Shown: positions 1 through 8,477 of the stretch, piece after piece
Layout: each line of letters begins with the position of its first letter
Position numbering within the stretch: position 1 is the stretch's first letter
Source: JAZDLO01 sp043801935
GTDB taxonomy: Bacteria > Actinomycetota > Thermoleophilia > RBG-16-64-13
Length of the DNA: 38,019 nt
Assembly (NCBI GenBank): GCA_043801935.1
Contig: JAZDLO010000060.1
Location: forward strand, 1-38,019
Direction of reading: 5' to 3'
The notes under the pieces: model-generated
What the model was told of the DNA's origin: nothing
The model's database searches: none
Seen by the model: only the letters and a program-made list of their open reading frames with translations
Position numbers and translations under genes: made by a program

Positions 1-731
1 GAGGCCCCGTTGACCGACACGGCAAGGACCTCGGGCCTGCCGACCATCATCCAGTAACGCTGGGAACTGGCGAAGGTCTCCTGCCCCCCGGCAGAGAGCG
101 TGCCCGCGTAGACTTCCGCCCCGCTTTCGCTGTCTTCGCGCACCACCAGCCAGCAACTGCCCTCCGTCACGCTCACGACCAAAGCCACGTTGCCGCCCGC
201 CGAGGTAGCGGAGGTGGCGCTCTGATTCCCAGAAGGAACGGCCGCGCCACTGCTCACGGTCGTAATACCGGCGCTCGAACTCGGACTGCTGATGTTGCTC
301 GGGTCTATCGAAGCGGCATCCTGTCCTCGACCCGATCCGAACCACGCCAGGAGGACCACGACCACCACTGCCACGACGCCTACAAGGGCATAGCCGCGCT
401 GATTGCGACGGACCCGCTTCTTCTTCCGCTCGGTGCTGGTGCGCGACCGCGACGTCTGTGTGACATCCGCCCGCAGTCCAGCCGGTTCTTCTTTGCGCGG
501 CTCGTGACTACCGCGATACTCGTCGACGAGAGCGTCCGCGTCCAGCTTGAGGAAGGCTGCGTATGTTCGCAGGAACCCTTTGACATAGGTAGGCCCGGGT
601 AAGACCTCGAAGTCGTCCTCCTCGAGAGCTTCGAGGTACTTGGAGCGGATCTTCGTGACGTCCGCGACGTCCTTGATGCTGAGGCCCTTGCGGATGCGGG
701 CCTCGCGCAGGCTGTTACCTATATCCGTCAC
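1..731 (-). CDS. rodZ: RodZ-like cytoskeletal membrane protein (partial, C-terminus beyond left edge)
   Basis: RodZ is an inner-membrane protein that links the MreB cytoskeleton to the elongation machinery. The visible 243 residues hold a Cro/CI-like helix-turn-helix of the HTH_25 type (about residues 4-65, with the family pattern LREAR..KGLS...VA..TKI...YL.ALE), a basic juxtamembrane stretch (ERKKKRVRRN, 101-110), one transmembrane helix (about 113-131), a Ser/Thr-rich linker (140-180) and the start of the periplasmic DUF4115 beta domain (from about 182). The start is taken as GTG at 731 because the protein then begins MTDIGNSLREAR, as in other RodZ proteins. This start overlaps the end of the upstream mnmH by 17 bases, which suggests translational coupling. 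The reading frame runs off the window at base 1. Confidence 0.9.
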   Translation of the reverse strand, partial: MTDIGNSLREARIRKGLSIKDVADVTKIRSKYLEALEEDDFEVLPGPTYVKGFLRTYAAFLKLDADALVDEYRGSHEPRKEEPAGLRADVTQTSRSRTSTERKKKRVRRNQRGYALVGVVAVVVVVLLAWFGSGRGQDAASIDPSNISSPSSSAGITTVSSGAAVPSGNQSATSATSAGGNVALVVSVTEGSCWLVVREDSESGAEVYAGTLSAGGQETFASSQRYWMMVGRPEVLAVSVNGA

Positions 732-1848
732 GGGGGTCGGGCGATACCTCTCGGATCAGGCGGGCCATGTTCTGGGCGAAACGGCGCGCATCTTCGGCGG
801 GGTCTGGACCGGTCTCGAATTCCAGGACGAAACGCCTCCCCTCCACACAAGATCTCTGGTAGAGAGGGTCGTAGTACTCGACCAAGAGCCCCTGGACAAC
901 GTCGGTAAATCTACCATCATCGAAGGCTGTTTCCAAGGAAAGGAATGTCTGGCGCGGCAGCCGGGCGGAGATCAATTCCAAGCTCCGGCGAAAGCGTCCC
1001 CTGTCGACCGTGTCCCAACCCTCCGGCGCGTATTCCCGCATTATGCGCTCGGCGCGCGTTTTCAGAGAGGCCGACACGAGCACCGGCATCCCCGTGCGGA
1101 TCGCCGTCGCCACGCTGCCCGGCAGGAAGACCCGCCCGATCTTGCCTCCCTCCCCTTCCAGCGCCAGATAGTCGCCGCGCGGGTGACGGAGTTCGTCCCA
1201 CAGAAGGGCGTCAAAATCTTTCTGGCCTCTTTCCCCCGGTTGGTTCAAGCCTCCTAAGAGCGATCCCCGGTGCAAAGCAAGTCGCTCCAGATCGAGAGGC
1301 CAGGGCCGTACTCCCCGAAGGCGGGGGGCGACGTCGGCAAGGCCGCGCAGCAGGGCGCTCTTGCCGGCCCCGGTGTGGCCGTACAGTGTCACCACCGGGA
1401 CCGGTGGCCGCCAGTCCTCCAGACCGCTGACCACCTCTCTCCGATAGGCACGATACCCACCGGCCACCCTGACGGCATGCACCCCGATCAGCGCTAGGAG
1501 CAGGACCACGTTCCGGCTCCGCTCCCCGCCCCGCCAGCACATGATCGCCAGCCGCCGGCCACGCGGCTGCGTGCGCGCCAATTCCGCGAGCCCCCCGAGA
1601 TACTGGGAAAGGCCCATACTGACTTGCTCCATGGCCGCGAAGCGCGCTCGGGCGGACCCCTCGTGCTTATAGGCGGTCCCGACGACGGTCCGCTGCGCGT
1701 CATCCAGAAGCGGCCGGTTCACGGCCCCGGGCATGTGACCGTCGGCGAACTCGCTGGGAGAGCGGACGTCTACCACCTGGAACCGACCCTCCATGACGTC
1801 CGCCGCCGAGATGGAGGGTACCTGCAGGTCAGTCACCGGCCGTCTCAT
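715..1848 (-). CDS. mnmH: tRNA 2-selenouridine synthase (rhodanese/P-loop)
   Basis: MnmH (SelU/YbbB) replaces sulfur of 2-thiouridine at the tRNA wobble position with selenium from selenophosphate, through a geranylated intermediate. The 377-residue product is close to the E. coli length. It has a rhodanese domain (about 8-140) with the predicted catalytic Cys104 in CWRGGERS, followed by a P-loop domain whose Walker A is GHTGAGKS (157-164). Both domains and their order are diagnostic. The start ATG at 1848 overlaps the ftsK stop by 20 bases; a GTG at 1836 is an alternative. It sits between ftsK and rodZ, an unexpected place for a tRNA modification gene. Selenium use would need selD elsewhere in the genome, which cannot be seen here. 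Confidence 0.93.
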   Translation of the reverse strand: MRRPVTDLQVPSISAADVMEGRFQVVDVRSPSEFADGHMPGAVNRPLLDDAQRTVVGTAYKHEGSARARFAAMEQVSMGLSQYLGGLAELARTQPRGRRLAIMCWRGGERSRNVVLLLALIGVHAVRVAGGYRAYRREVVSGLEDWRPPVPVVTLYGHTGAGKSALLRGLADVAPRLRGVRPWPLDLERLALHRGSLLGGLNQPGERGQKDFDALLWDELRHPRGDYLALEGEGGKIGRVFLPGSVATAIRTGMPVLVSASLKTRAERIMREYAPEGWDTVDRGRFRRSLELISARLPRQTFLSLETAFDDGRFTDVVQGLLVEYYDPLYQRSCVEGRRFVLEFETGPDPAEDARRFAQNMARLIREVSPDPRDGYR

Positions 1849-4678
1849 CCCCCAGGCGCTCCCCGGCTCTCAAAACGGTCAGCACATGGTCGAATTCGTC
1901 GGGCTCGACCAGGATCTGCCGAGGTTTGCTCCCCTCCCACGGCCCCACGATCCCGCGGCGTTCGAGCATGTCGATCAGCCGCCCCGCCCGGGTGTAGCCC
2001 ACGCGCAGGCGACGTTGCAGCATCGACACCGAGGCGCTGCCCGTCTCGATGACCAGTTGCGCCGCGTCGGCGAGGAATTCGTCTGAGTCTGGGTCGAAGA
2101 GATCGTCGTCACCCTTCTTGACCTCGGCGGGACGGCGGAGCAGCTCCTCCCGGAACTCGGGCTCGGCTTGGTGGCGCCAGTGATTGACAAGGATGGCGAT
2201 CTCTTCCTCGGTGATGTAGGCGCCCTGCACGCGCTGCAGGAGGCTGGAGCCCAAAGGCTTGAAGAGCATGTCGCCCATGCCGAGCAGGGTCTCGGCCCCG
2301 TTCACATCCAGGATGACGCGAGAATCGGTCTGGCTGGACACCGCGAAGGCGATCCGGGACGGGATATTGGCCTTTATCATGCCGGTGATGACGTCTGCCG
2401 ACGGGCGCTGGGTAGCGACCACCAGGTGGATGCCCACGGCCCGGGACTTCTGCGCCAGCCGGATGACGTGATCCTCCACCTCCTGCGGCGAGACCATCAT
2501 CAGGTCGGCCAGTTCGTCGATGACGATGAGTATGTAGGGCAGCGGCCGTTCTCCCCGGCGGGCCCGGGTCTTGTTCATCTCGGCCAGGCTACGCGCGTGC
2601 TCGAGTTCCATGAGCTCGTAGCGGTCCTCCATCTCCTTGGCTACGTTGTGAAGGACACCGGCCGCTTCCTTCATATTGGTGACCACCGGCACCAGCAGGT
2701 GAGGGATGCGGTCGTAGTGGGAAAGCTCGACCTTCTTGGGGTCGATCATGATCATGCGTACCTGCTCCGGGGTGCTGCGCAGCAGGACCGAGGAGACCAG
2801 GCAGTTGACGCAACCGCTCTTGCCCGAGCCGGTAGTCCCGGCGATCAGCAGGTGCGGCAGCCGGGTGAGGTCGGTGTACACGGCCTTGCCCGAGATGTCC
2901 TTGCCCAGCCACACCATGAGCGGCCCGGCCGACTTGGGGAACTCCCGGTAGATGTCGCCCAGAGTGACGAAGTCGGGCCGTTGGTTGGGCACTTCGACGC
3001 CCACCGCCGATTTGCCGGGGATAGGAGCCAGGATACGGATCTCCGTGCTGGCCAAGGCGTAGGCCAGATCGTCCTTGAGACTGGAGACCTTCCCGACCTT
3101 GGTGCCGGGAGCCAACTGCAGCTCGTAGCGCGTGACCCGGGGACCGACCACCATCCCGATGACTCGGGCCTCCACGCCGAACTGCGAAAGAGCCTGCAGG
3201 AGCACGCCGCCCGTGTCTCGCTCGCCCTCCCCCCGGGCGACCGTCGCAGGGGCGCTCTTGTGGAGCAATTCCGGCTCCGGCAGCATGTAGGAGGGCTGTT
3301 CGACGGGCAGCGCAGTCTGCCGCGGCTGCCGGGCGAGCCCGGGGAGAGTCCCCTGCCGAGAGTCGGCGTCGTCGGTGTCGCCCTCTGCGTGGGTCGTCGC
3401 CAGATCGACATCCGTCGAGGAGCTGGCGGCCGGTCCGGCCATAGCTCCGGCCGCGCCGTCGCCGCTCGTCGGCGGGACAGTCCCTCGGGAGCCGCCGGGC
3501 GCGACCCCGGGGACGCCGGATGTCGCTGTAGCGCCGTCCCGAGCCGTCATCACGCCCGTTGGGGTCCCCACGGCCCCCGCGGTCGACTCATAGATGTCGC
3601 CGAACGCCCGGGCCCAGTCGAGGATCCCGCGGCCATCGCCCGCGTCGCCCGACGCAGCCGGGGCCAGCGGACTGTGATAGGCCTCCCGCCCGTCCGACCA
3701 CTCTTCGAACTCACGGCCGAAGGGACCGCTCCCTCGGGGCGCTCCCTCGATAGCCTCGGAAACCGCAGCTCCCCCGCCCACCAAGTCCACCGGGCCCAAC
3801 CGAGGACCAAAGCCGCTCACGTACGGATCGTCGAGCGGTCCGCCGCCTGCCGCCGTGGCTCCAGGAGCCGGCGTAGGGCCGGCCGTGCCTCCCCCGAAGG
3901 CGCCGCCACCGGCGGCGGCCGACCCACCGGGGACTTCCCCTCGCCGTCTGGTGACCAGGGTACTACGCTCGGCGGTCGCCTTGACCGCCTGAGCAGCCCG
4001 CTTCGTCCCTTTGCCCAGCCGTCGCACCGTCATGCCCGTGGCAAGGCTGAAGCCGGCCAGCAGGGTCACCCAACCGATGATCCCCACCCCTATGTTGCCC
4101 GTCAATCGATGGAAAAGAGCGAACAGAGCCTCACCCAGTCCGCCGGCCCGAACCTCAAAATCAGCGCGCAAGAAGGTCGCCTCCCCGTGACCACCGAAGG
4201 GCGGGACACCAGCCGCCACGAGCAGAAACAGGCCGAAGAGGAACACCATGGCGCCCGCGAACCAGTACGAGTGCCGCAGCTTGATCTCGAACACAGTGGT
4301 GACGGCAAGGATGAGAAGCGCCAGAGGGACCAGAAAGGCCAGCGCACCGAAGGCAAAGATCAAGCCGGCATGGACCCCGCGCCCGACGAAACCGCCCTTG
4401 TCCCCGGCGATAAGCACGAAGATGAGAAAGACCGCGACCCCGAAAAGCACCAGGGCGACGATCTCCTGTTTCCGTCCGGGAACTGATTGCCGGGAGTCTG
4501 GACCCTTACGACCGACGCGGCGACCACCAGCCCGGTCGTTCCGGGCACCTGCGCCGCCCCGGCTCGCCGCCGCCCTCGTGGTCGTTCGACCAGCCGCGGC
4601 CCGAGGCCGACCCCCCGGCTTGACCGACGTACGGCCCCCTCTCTCAGTCTCCTCCCGCGCCCGACCCGCCATCGCCAC
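1829..4678 (-). CDS. ftsK: DNA translocase FtsK/SpoIIIE
   Basis: Septal DNA pump that moves chromosome termini during division. The 949-residue protein has a basic N-terminal tail (1-70), four predicted transmembrane helices (about 72-92, 105-130, 138-156, 196-216), a long Gly/Ala/Pro-rich disordered linker (about 230-465) and the RecA-like motor. Walker A is GTTGSGKS (614-621) and Walker B is ILIVIDE (716-722). A C-terminal winged-helix gamma domain (about 862-920) normally reads polar DNA sequences. The listed start is GTG 4678; an ATG two codons downstream (4672) is equally plausible, with GAGGGATTGGG just upstream. It lies 16 bases after rnjA and overlaps mnmH, so the genes are probably co-transcribed. 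Confidence 0.97.
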   Translation of the reverse strand: MAMAGRAREETERGGRTSVKPGGRPRAAAGRTTTRAAASRGGAGARNDRAGGRRVGRKGPDSRQSVPGRKQEIVALVLFGVAVFLIFVLIAGDKGGFVGRGVHAGLIFAFGALAFLVPLALLILAVTTVFEIKLRHSYWFAGAMVFLFGLFLLVAAGVPPFGGHGEATFLRADFEVRAGGLGEALFALFHRLTGNIGVGIIGWVTLLAGFSLATGMTVRRLGKGTKRAAQAVKATAERSTLVTRRRGEVPGGSAAAGGGAFGGGTAGPTPAPGATAAGGGPLDDPYVSGFGPRLGPVDLVGGGAAVSEAIEGAPRGSGPFGREFEEWSDGREAYHSPLAPAASGDAGDGRGILDWARAFGDIYESTAGAVGTPTGVMTARDGATATSGVPGVAPGGSRGTVPPTSGDGAAGAMAGPAASSSTDVDLATTHAEGDTDDADSRQGTLPGLARQPRQTALPVEQPSYMLPEPELLHKSAPATVARGEGERDTGGVLLQALSQFGVEARVIGMVVGPRVTRYELQLAPGTKVGKVSSLKDDLAYALASTEIRILAPIPGKSAVGVEVPNQRPDFVTLGDIYREFPKSAGPLMVWLGKDISGKAVYTDLTRLPHLLIAGTTGSGKSGCVNCLVSSVLLRSTPEQVRMIMIDPKKVELSHYDRIPHLLVPVVTNMKEAAGVLHNVAKEMEDRYELMELEHARSLAEMNKTRARRGERPLPYILIVIDELADLMMVSPQEVEDHVIRLAQKSRAVGIHLVVATQRPSADVITGMIKANIPSRIAFAVSSQTDSRVILDVNGAETLLGMGDMLFKPLGSSLLQRVQGAYITEEEIAILVNHWRHQAEPEFREELLRRPAEVKKGDDDLFDPDSDEFLADAAQLVIETGSASVSMLQRRLRVGYTRAGRLIDMLERRGIVGPWEGSKPRQILVEPDEFDHVLTVLRAGERLGDETAGD

Positions 4679-4694
4679 CCAATCCCTCGAGGAG

Positions 4695-6398
4695 CTACAC
4701 CTCGACGATCACCGGCAGGACCATCGGCCGCCTGCCGGCTTCTTTGTGCAAGAACTTCTGCAGCACGTCGTGCACTCGATTCTTGACCAGATTCACGTCC
4801 GTCATCTGCTGCACCTCAGCGCTGCCAAGAGACGCCACCACTCGTTTCTTCGCCTCGTCGACCAACTCGTCCAAGCCGCCGGTATGAGCGAAGCCCCGGA
4901 ACACTACCTCGGGCTCGCCCACGATCTTGCCGTCCTGCATGCTGCGCGCGAGTACTACCATCACCAGTCCGTCCGTGGCGAGATGCTGACGGTCGCGCAA
5001 CACCAGGTCCCGGAAGTCACCCATGGCGAAACCGTCGACCAGGATCATCCCGGCCTGGACCTGCCCGGTGATCTCCGCCTTGTCAGCCTGCAACTCGAGG
5101 ACGTCGCCGTTCTCCATGATGAAGATGTGGTCGTCGGTCATGCCGACGGCACGCGCCAGTTCGGCGTGGAAGTACAAGTGGCGGTGCTCCCCGTGGATGG
5201 GCATGAAATACGTCGGCCGCACCAGGTTCAGCATCACCTTGAGCTCTTCCGCGGCCGCGTGGCCGGAGACGTGGACTCTAGAGGAGGATTCGTAGATCAC
5301 CCGGGCCCCGGCCGCGAACAGCCGGTCGATGGTCCGATAGACGCTGGTCTCGTTGCCCGGCACCGGTCGAGCGGAGATGACCACTGTGTCGCCTTTCGTG
5401 ATCTCCACCTGCGGATGGTCGTGCGAGGCCATCCGAGCCAGAGCGGAGAGCGGCTCACCCTGACTGCCCGTGGACAGCACGGTCACCCGGTCGGGGGGAA
5501 GCTGAGCGATGTCGTGCGGTCGGATGAGAAGCCCTTCGGGCACGCTGAGGTAACCCAGGTTGGAGGCGATATTGACGTTCTTCACCATGCTGCGTCCCAC
5601 GACGGCCACCGACCGGCCGTGGCGGGCTGCAGTATCCATGACCTGCTGGATGCGGTGGATATGGCTGGCGAACGAGGCCACGATGATCCGCCCCGGCGCC
5701 AGGGCGAAGATGCCGTCGAGACTCTCCCCCACGCTCCTCTCGGGCGCGACAAAACCGGGGTAGTCGGCGTTGGTGCTGTCGGAGAGGAGGAGGAGTACTC
5801 CTTTCCTCCCCAGTTCGGCGAACCGTTGCATGGCGGTCACCCGACAGTCGATGGGGGTCTGGTCCAGCTTGAAGTCCCCGGTGTGGACGACGACGCCCAC
5901 CGGGGTGTGTATGCCAAGCCCCACGCCGTCCGGGATACTGTGGCAGACCTCCAGGAATTCGATGGTGAACGGGCCTAGCTTGAGGTCCTTGGCCGGAGAC
6001 ACCTCGTTCAGGGAGGCCTTCCCCTGCAGTCCATGCTCGCCCAGCTTGGCGTTCACCAGCCCCAGAGTCAGCCTGGTGCCATAGACGGGCACGTCCACTT
6101 TCTTGAGCAGGTACGGCAGAGCTCCCACATGGTCTTCGTGACCGTGCGTGAGCACTATGCCCAGCACCCGCTCGCGGTTCTCGACCACGTAGGTAAAATC
6201 GGGCAGCACCAGGTCGATGCCCAGCATCTCGTCGTCGGGGAACATCAGACCGGCGTCGACGACCAGCAGAGCGTCACCGTACTCCAGCACCATCATGTTC
6301 TTGCCGATCGCCCCAAGGCCGCCCAAGGGTATGACTTTAAGCACTTGTTTCGTCACGAGTGGGAGTTCGAACCTCCGAATGTCAGAACGCATGGACAC
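4695..6398 (-). CDS. rnjA: Ribonuclease J
   Basis: Metallo-beta-lactamase/beta-CASP RNase with 5'-to-3' exonuclease and endonuclease activity in mRNA decay and rRNA maturation. The metal-binding motif HGHEDH appears about 85 residues in, after the family signature IPLGGLGAIGKNM. The second half of the metal site is visible as HTGDFKLD and, in the beta-CASP region, HVSGHA and MPIHGEHRHL. The C-terminal domain is complete, giving about 567 residues. The N-terminus is uncertain. The frame is open to a TTG at 6419. I chose GTG 6398 because AAGGGG lies 8 bases upstream; ATG 6392 and GTG 6356 are alternatives. It sits just downstream of dapB. Confidence 0.95.
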   Translation of the reverse strand: MSMRSDIRRFELPLVTKQVLKVIPLGGLGAIGKNMMVLEYGDALLVVDAGLMFPDDEMLGIDLVLPDFTYVVENRERVLGIVLTHGHEDHVGALPYLLKKVDVPVYGTRLTLGLVNAKLGEHGLQGKASLNEVSPAKDLKLGPFTIEFLEVCHSIPDGVGLGIHTPVGVVVHTGDFKLDQTPIDCRVTAMQRFAELGRKGVLLLLSDSTNADYPGFVAPERSVGESLDGIFALAPGRIIVASFASHIHRIQQVMDTAARHGRSVAVVGRSMVKNVNIASNLGYLSVPEGLLIRPHDIAQLPPDRVTVLSTGSQGEPLSALARMASHDHPQVEITKGDTVVISARPVPGNETSVYRTIDRLFAAGARVIYESSSRVHVSGHAAAEELKVMLNLVRPTYFMPIHGEHRHLYFHAELARAVGMTDDHIFIMENGDVLELQADKAEITGQVQAGMILVDGFAMGDFRDLVLRDRQHLATDGLVMVVLARSMQDGKIVGEPEVVFRGFAHTGGLDELVDEAKKRVVASLGSAEVQQMTDVNLVKNRVHDVLQKFLHKEAGRRPMVLPVIVEV

Positions 6399-6444
6399 CC
6401 ATCGCGCCCCTTTTCCCAAGCGGAATCCGGCGCCGTCACGGGCT

Positions 6445-7200
6445 CTATAGAATGTTCTCCAGACCGACGATGAGTCCTTGCAGGCCGCCGATCCGCTTCA
6501 CAGCCAAGAGGACCCCGGGCATGAACGATTCTCGGGAGAGCGAGTCGTGCCTGATGGTGAGGGTCTCCCCGAGGCCGCCGAAGATCACTTCCTGATGAGC
6601 CACCAGCCCCGGGAGTCGCACGCTGTGGATAGGGATCTCTCTCTCGTAGCCGGCTTCGCGCCAGGCCTCTTGGATGCGCAGGCGGGTCAGCCGAGAGGTC
6701 CCGGAGGGCGCGTCCAACTTGCGGTCATGATGCAACTCCACGATCTCGCAGGCCCGGAAATGCTGGGCCGCTTGGCGGGCGAACTGCATCATCAGCACCG
6801 CCCCCATGGCAAAGTTCGGCGCCACGAGTACCGGTACATCGTGAGTCGCGGCCTCTTGCTCGATCTCGGCCAGGTCGGCGGCCGTCAAGCCGGTCGTGCC
6901 CACTACCACCGGCACCCGGTGATTGACGCAGGTGAGGATGTTCTCGCGCACGACCGTCGGCGTGGTGAAGTCGACCACGACGTCCACGTTGCCGGCCTCA
7001 AGGGCCTCGGTAAGACTCCCGAAGCACCGCTCCCTCTGGGTGCGGTCCGCCTCGACCGGGAAAGAGCCGGGGTCGACCGCCGCGACCAAGGACATCTGGT
7101 CATCCCCCGCGACCGCCTCGCAGGTCGTGCGGCCCATGCGCCCGAGAGCGCCCGACACGGCTACCCGGATCTTAGTGTCGTCAGCCACCTCGCCGCCCAT
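6445..7200 (-). CDS. dapB: 4-hydroxy-tetrahydrodipicolinate reductase
   Basis: DapB performs the NAD(P)H-dependent reduction step in lysine and diaminopimelate synthesis, so it feeds both protein and peptidoglycan. The 251-residue product has an N-terminal nucleotide-binding motif GALGRMG (17-23), the VDFTTP and VVGTTG loops and the catalytic/substrate motif ELHHDRKLDAPSGT (155-168). The frame is open further upstream, but ATG 7200 is preferred because it overlaps the stop of the M16 peptidase as TGATG, a typical coupled junction. In B. subtilis, other dap genes lie in the equivalent place after pnp and the M16 peptidase. Confidence 0.96.
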   Translation of the reverse strand: MGGEVADDTKIRVAVSGALGRMGRTTCEAVAGDDQMSLVAAVDPGSFPVEADRTQRERCFGSLTEALEAGNVDVVVDFTTPTVVRENILTCVNHRVPVVVGTTGLTAADLAEIEQEAATHDVPVLVAPNFAMGAVLMMQFARQAAQHFRACEIVELHHDRKLDAPSGTSRLTRLRIQEAWREAGYEREIPIHSVRLPGLVAHQEVIFGGLGETLTIRHDSLSRESFMPGVLLAVKRIGGLQGLIVGLENIL

Positions 7201-8477
7201 CACACCAGACCGGCTAGACAATCCTCGGGCACCGCGCTCCCGAACTGGTTCTCGTCGGCACCGATGCCCACCACCGAAAGGACCGCCGGCTGGTATACCT
7301 CGGCCGCCAACTCCAGCACCTGCTCGCTGGTGACGCCCTCGATGCGCGCGGCCAGCTCGTCCAACGACAGGATCTCCGTCTCGGTCAGGACTCCCTTACC
7401 CAGACGGGTCATACGGCTGGAGGTGCTCTCCAAACCGAGGATCATCCGGCCCTTCAAGTGCTCTTTTGCCCGCTGCAGCTCGTCCGCCGGCACCAGTTCC
7501 TTGACCAGGCGCACCAGCTCCCTGCCCACAGTCTCCATCACCGCTTCGAGCCGCTCGGGCCGGCAACCGAAGTAGATCCCGCTGAGCCCGGTCTCTTTGT
7601 ACATGGTCGAGAACGAATAGACGCTATACACCAAGCCGCGCTTCTCCCGGACCTCCTGGAACAACCGGGAGCTGAGCGAACCACCGAACAGGCTGTCGAG
7701 TACCGACAGCTGGAAGCGGCGATCGTCGTCGCGAGCCAGGCCGATCCCGCCCAGACAGACGTGCATCTGCTCGGTCTCTTTGCTCACGAAGTGGCGGTGC
7801 GGCCTCATCTGCGGACCGGCAGGCGTTCGCTGGGGGTCGTTGCGGTCGGAAATGCTCTGACGCTCCAACAAGAGGTCGCGGAGACGGTCGTGGTCGATGT
7901 TGCCTGCCCCCGCCACCACCATATCGCTGAAGCGGAAAAGGTCCCGATGATAGGCACGGATGTCTTCCTCGGAGGCCCCGGCGATGCTGTCACGGGTACC
8001 CAGGATGGGATGGGCAAGGGGGTGGCCGTCGAGGACCACCTCGGCCAAGACGTCGTGGATGAGATCCTGCGGCGAATCCTCCACCATGGCGATCTCTTCC
8101 AGCACCACCTCCCGCTCGCGATCGAGGTCGGTGAAGGTGGGTGTGATGAGCATGTCGGTCATCACATCTAGAGCAACGGGCAGCTGGTCGTCCAGGAAGC
8201 GCCCATAGACGACCACGTACTCCCGGGAGGTACTGGCGTTCAACTCCCCCCCCAGGGTGTCGAAGATCTGGGCGATCTCTTCCGCCGTGAACTTCGACGA
8301 CCCCTTGAAGAGGAGGTGCTCTATGAAATGAGTGGCACCGACGAGCGGAGCGGGCTCATCGCGGGAGCCGGCCGGGATCCAGAAGCCCAGACACACCGAG
8401 CGCAGGTGGTCGAGCTTCTCGGTTATCAGCCGTTGCCCGTTAGGGAGCTGCTCCAGACGATACTCGTCAGTCGACAC
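7200..8477 (-). CDS. M16 family zinc peptidase (processing-peptidase-like, YmxG/MlpA type)
   Basis: A 425-residue pitrilysin/M16B peptidase. The inverted zinc motif HFIEH (50-54) and the downstream Glu of VLEEIAMVED (about 128) give a complete metal site, so it should be active. The second half carries the R/Y-containing segment of the C-terminal M16 domain (SSRLFQEVREKRGLVYSVYSF) followed by a glycine-rich strand. The GTG start at 8477 overlaps the end of pnp by 11 bases. An M16 peptidase directly after pnp is a recurrent arrangement in Gram-positives. Its substrate cannot be read from sequence; there is no signal peptide, so it is predicted cytoplasmic. Confidence 0.93.
   Translation of the reverse strand: MSTDEYRLEQLPNGQRLITEKLDHLRSVCLGFWIPAGSRDEPAPLVGATHFIEHLLFKGSSKFTAEEIAQIFDTLGGELNASTSREYVVVYGRFLDDQLPVALDVMTDMLITPTFTDLDREREVVLEEIAMVEDSPQDLIHDVLAEVVLDGHPLAHPILGTRDSIAGASEEDIRAYHRDLFRFSDMVVAGAGNIDHDRLRDLLLERQSISDRNDPQRTPAGPQMRPHRHFVSKETEQMHVCLGGIGLARDDDRRFQLSVLDSLFGGSLSSRLFQEVREKRGLVYSVYSFSTMYKETGLSGIYFGCRPERLEAVMETVGRELVRLVKELVPADELQRAKEHLKGRMILGLESTSSRMTRLGKGVLTETEILSLDELAARIEGVTSEQVLELAAEVYQPAVLSVVGIGADENQFGSAVPEDCLAGLV

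Noticed and set aside
2168..4486. Long plus-strand open frame (772 codons) opposite ftsK
   Set aside because: It is antisense to a gene with full domain evidence; the translation shows no family pattern, and long antisense frames are expected in GC-rich coding DNA.
4248..5978. Plus-strand open frame (576 codons) opposite ftsK and rnjA
   Set aside because: It crosses two real genes and has typical antisense composition; no ribosome-binding site or homology was seen.
6357..6380. TTCGAAC flanked by short complementary arms, like a tRNA T-arm, near the start of rnjA
   Set aside because: No matching acceptor, D or anticodon arms and no CCA end on either strand; the bases are explained by the rnjA N-terminal region.
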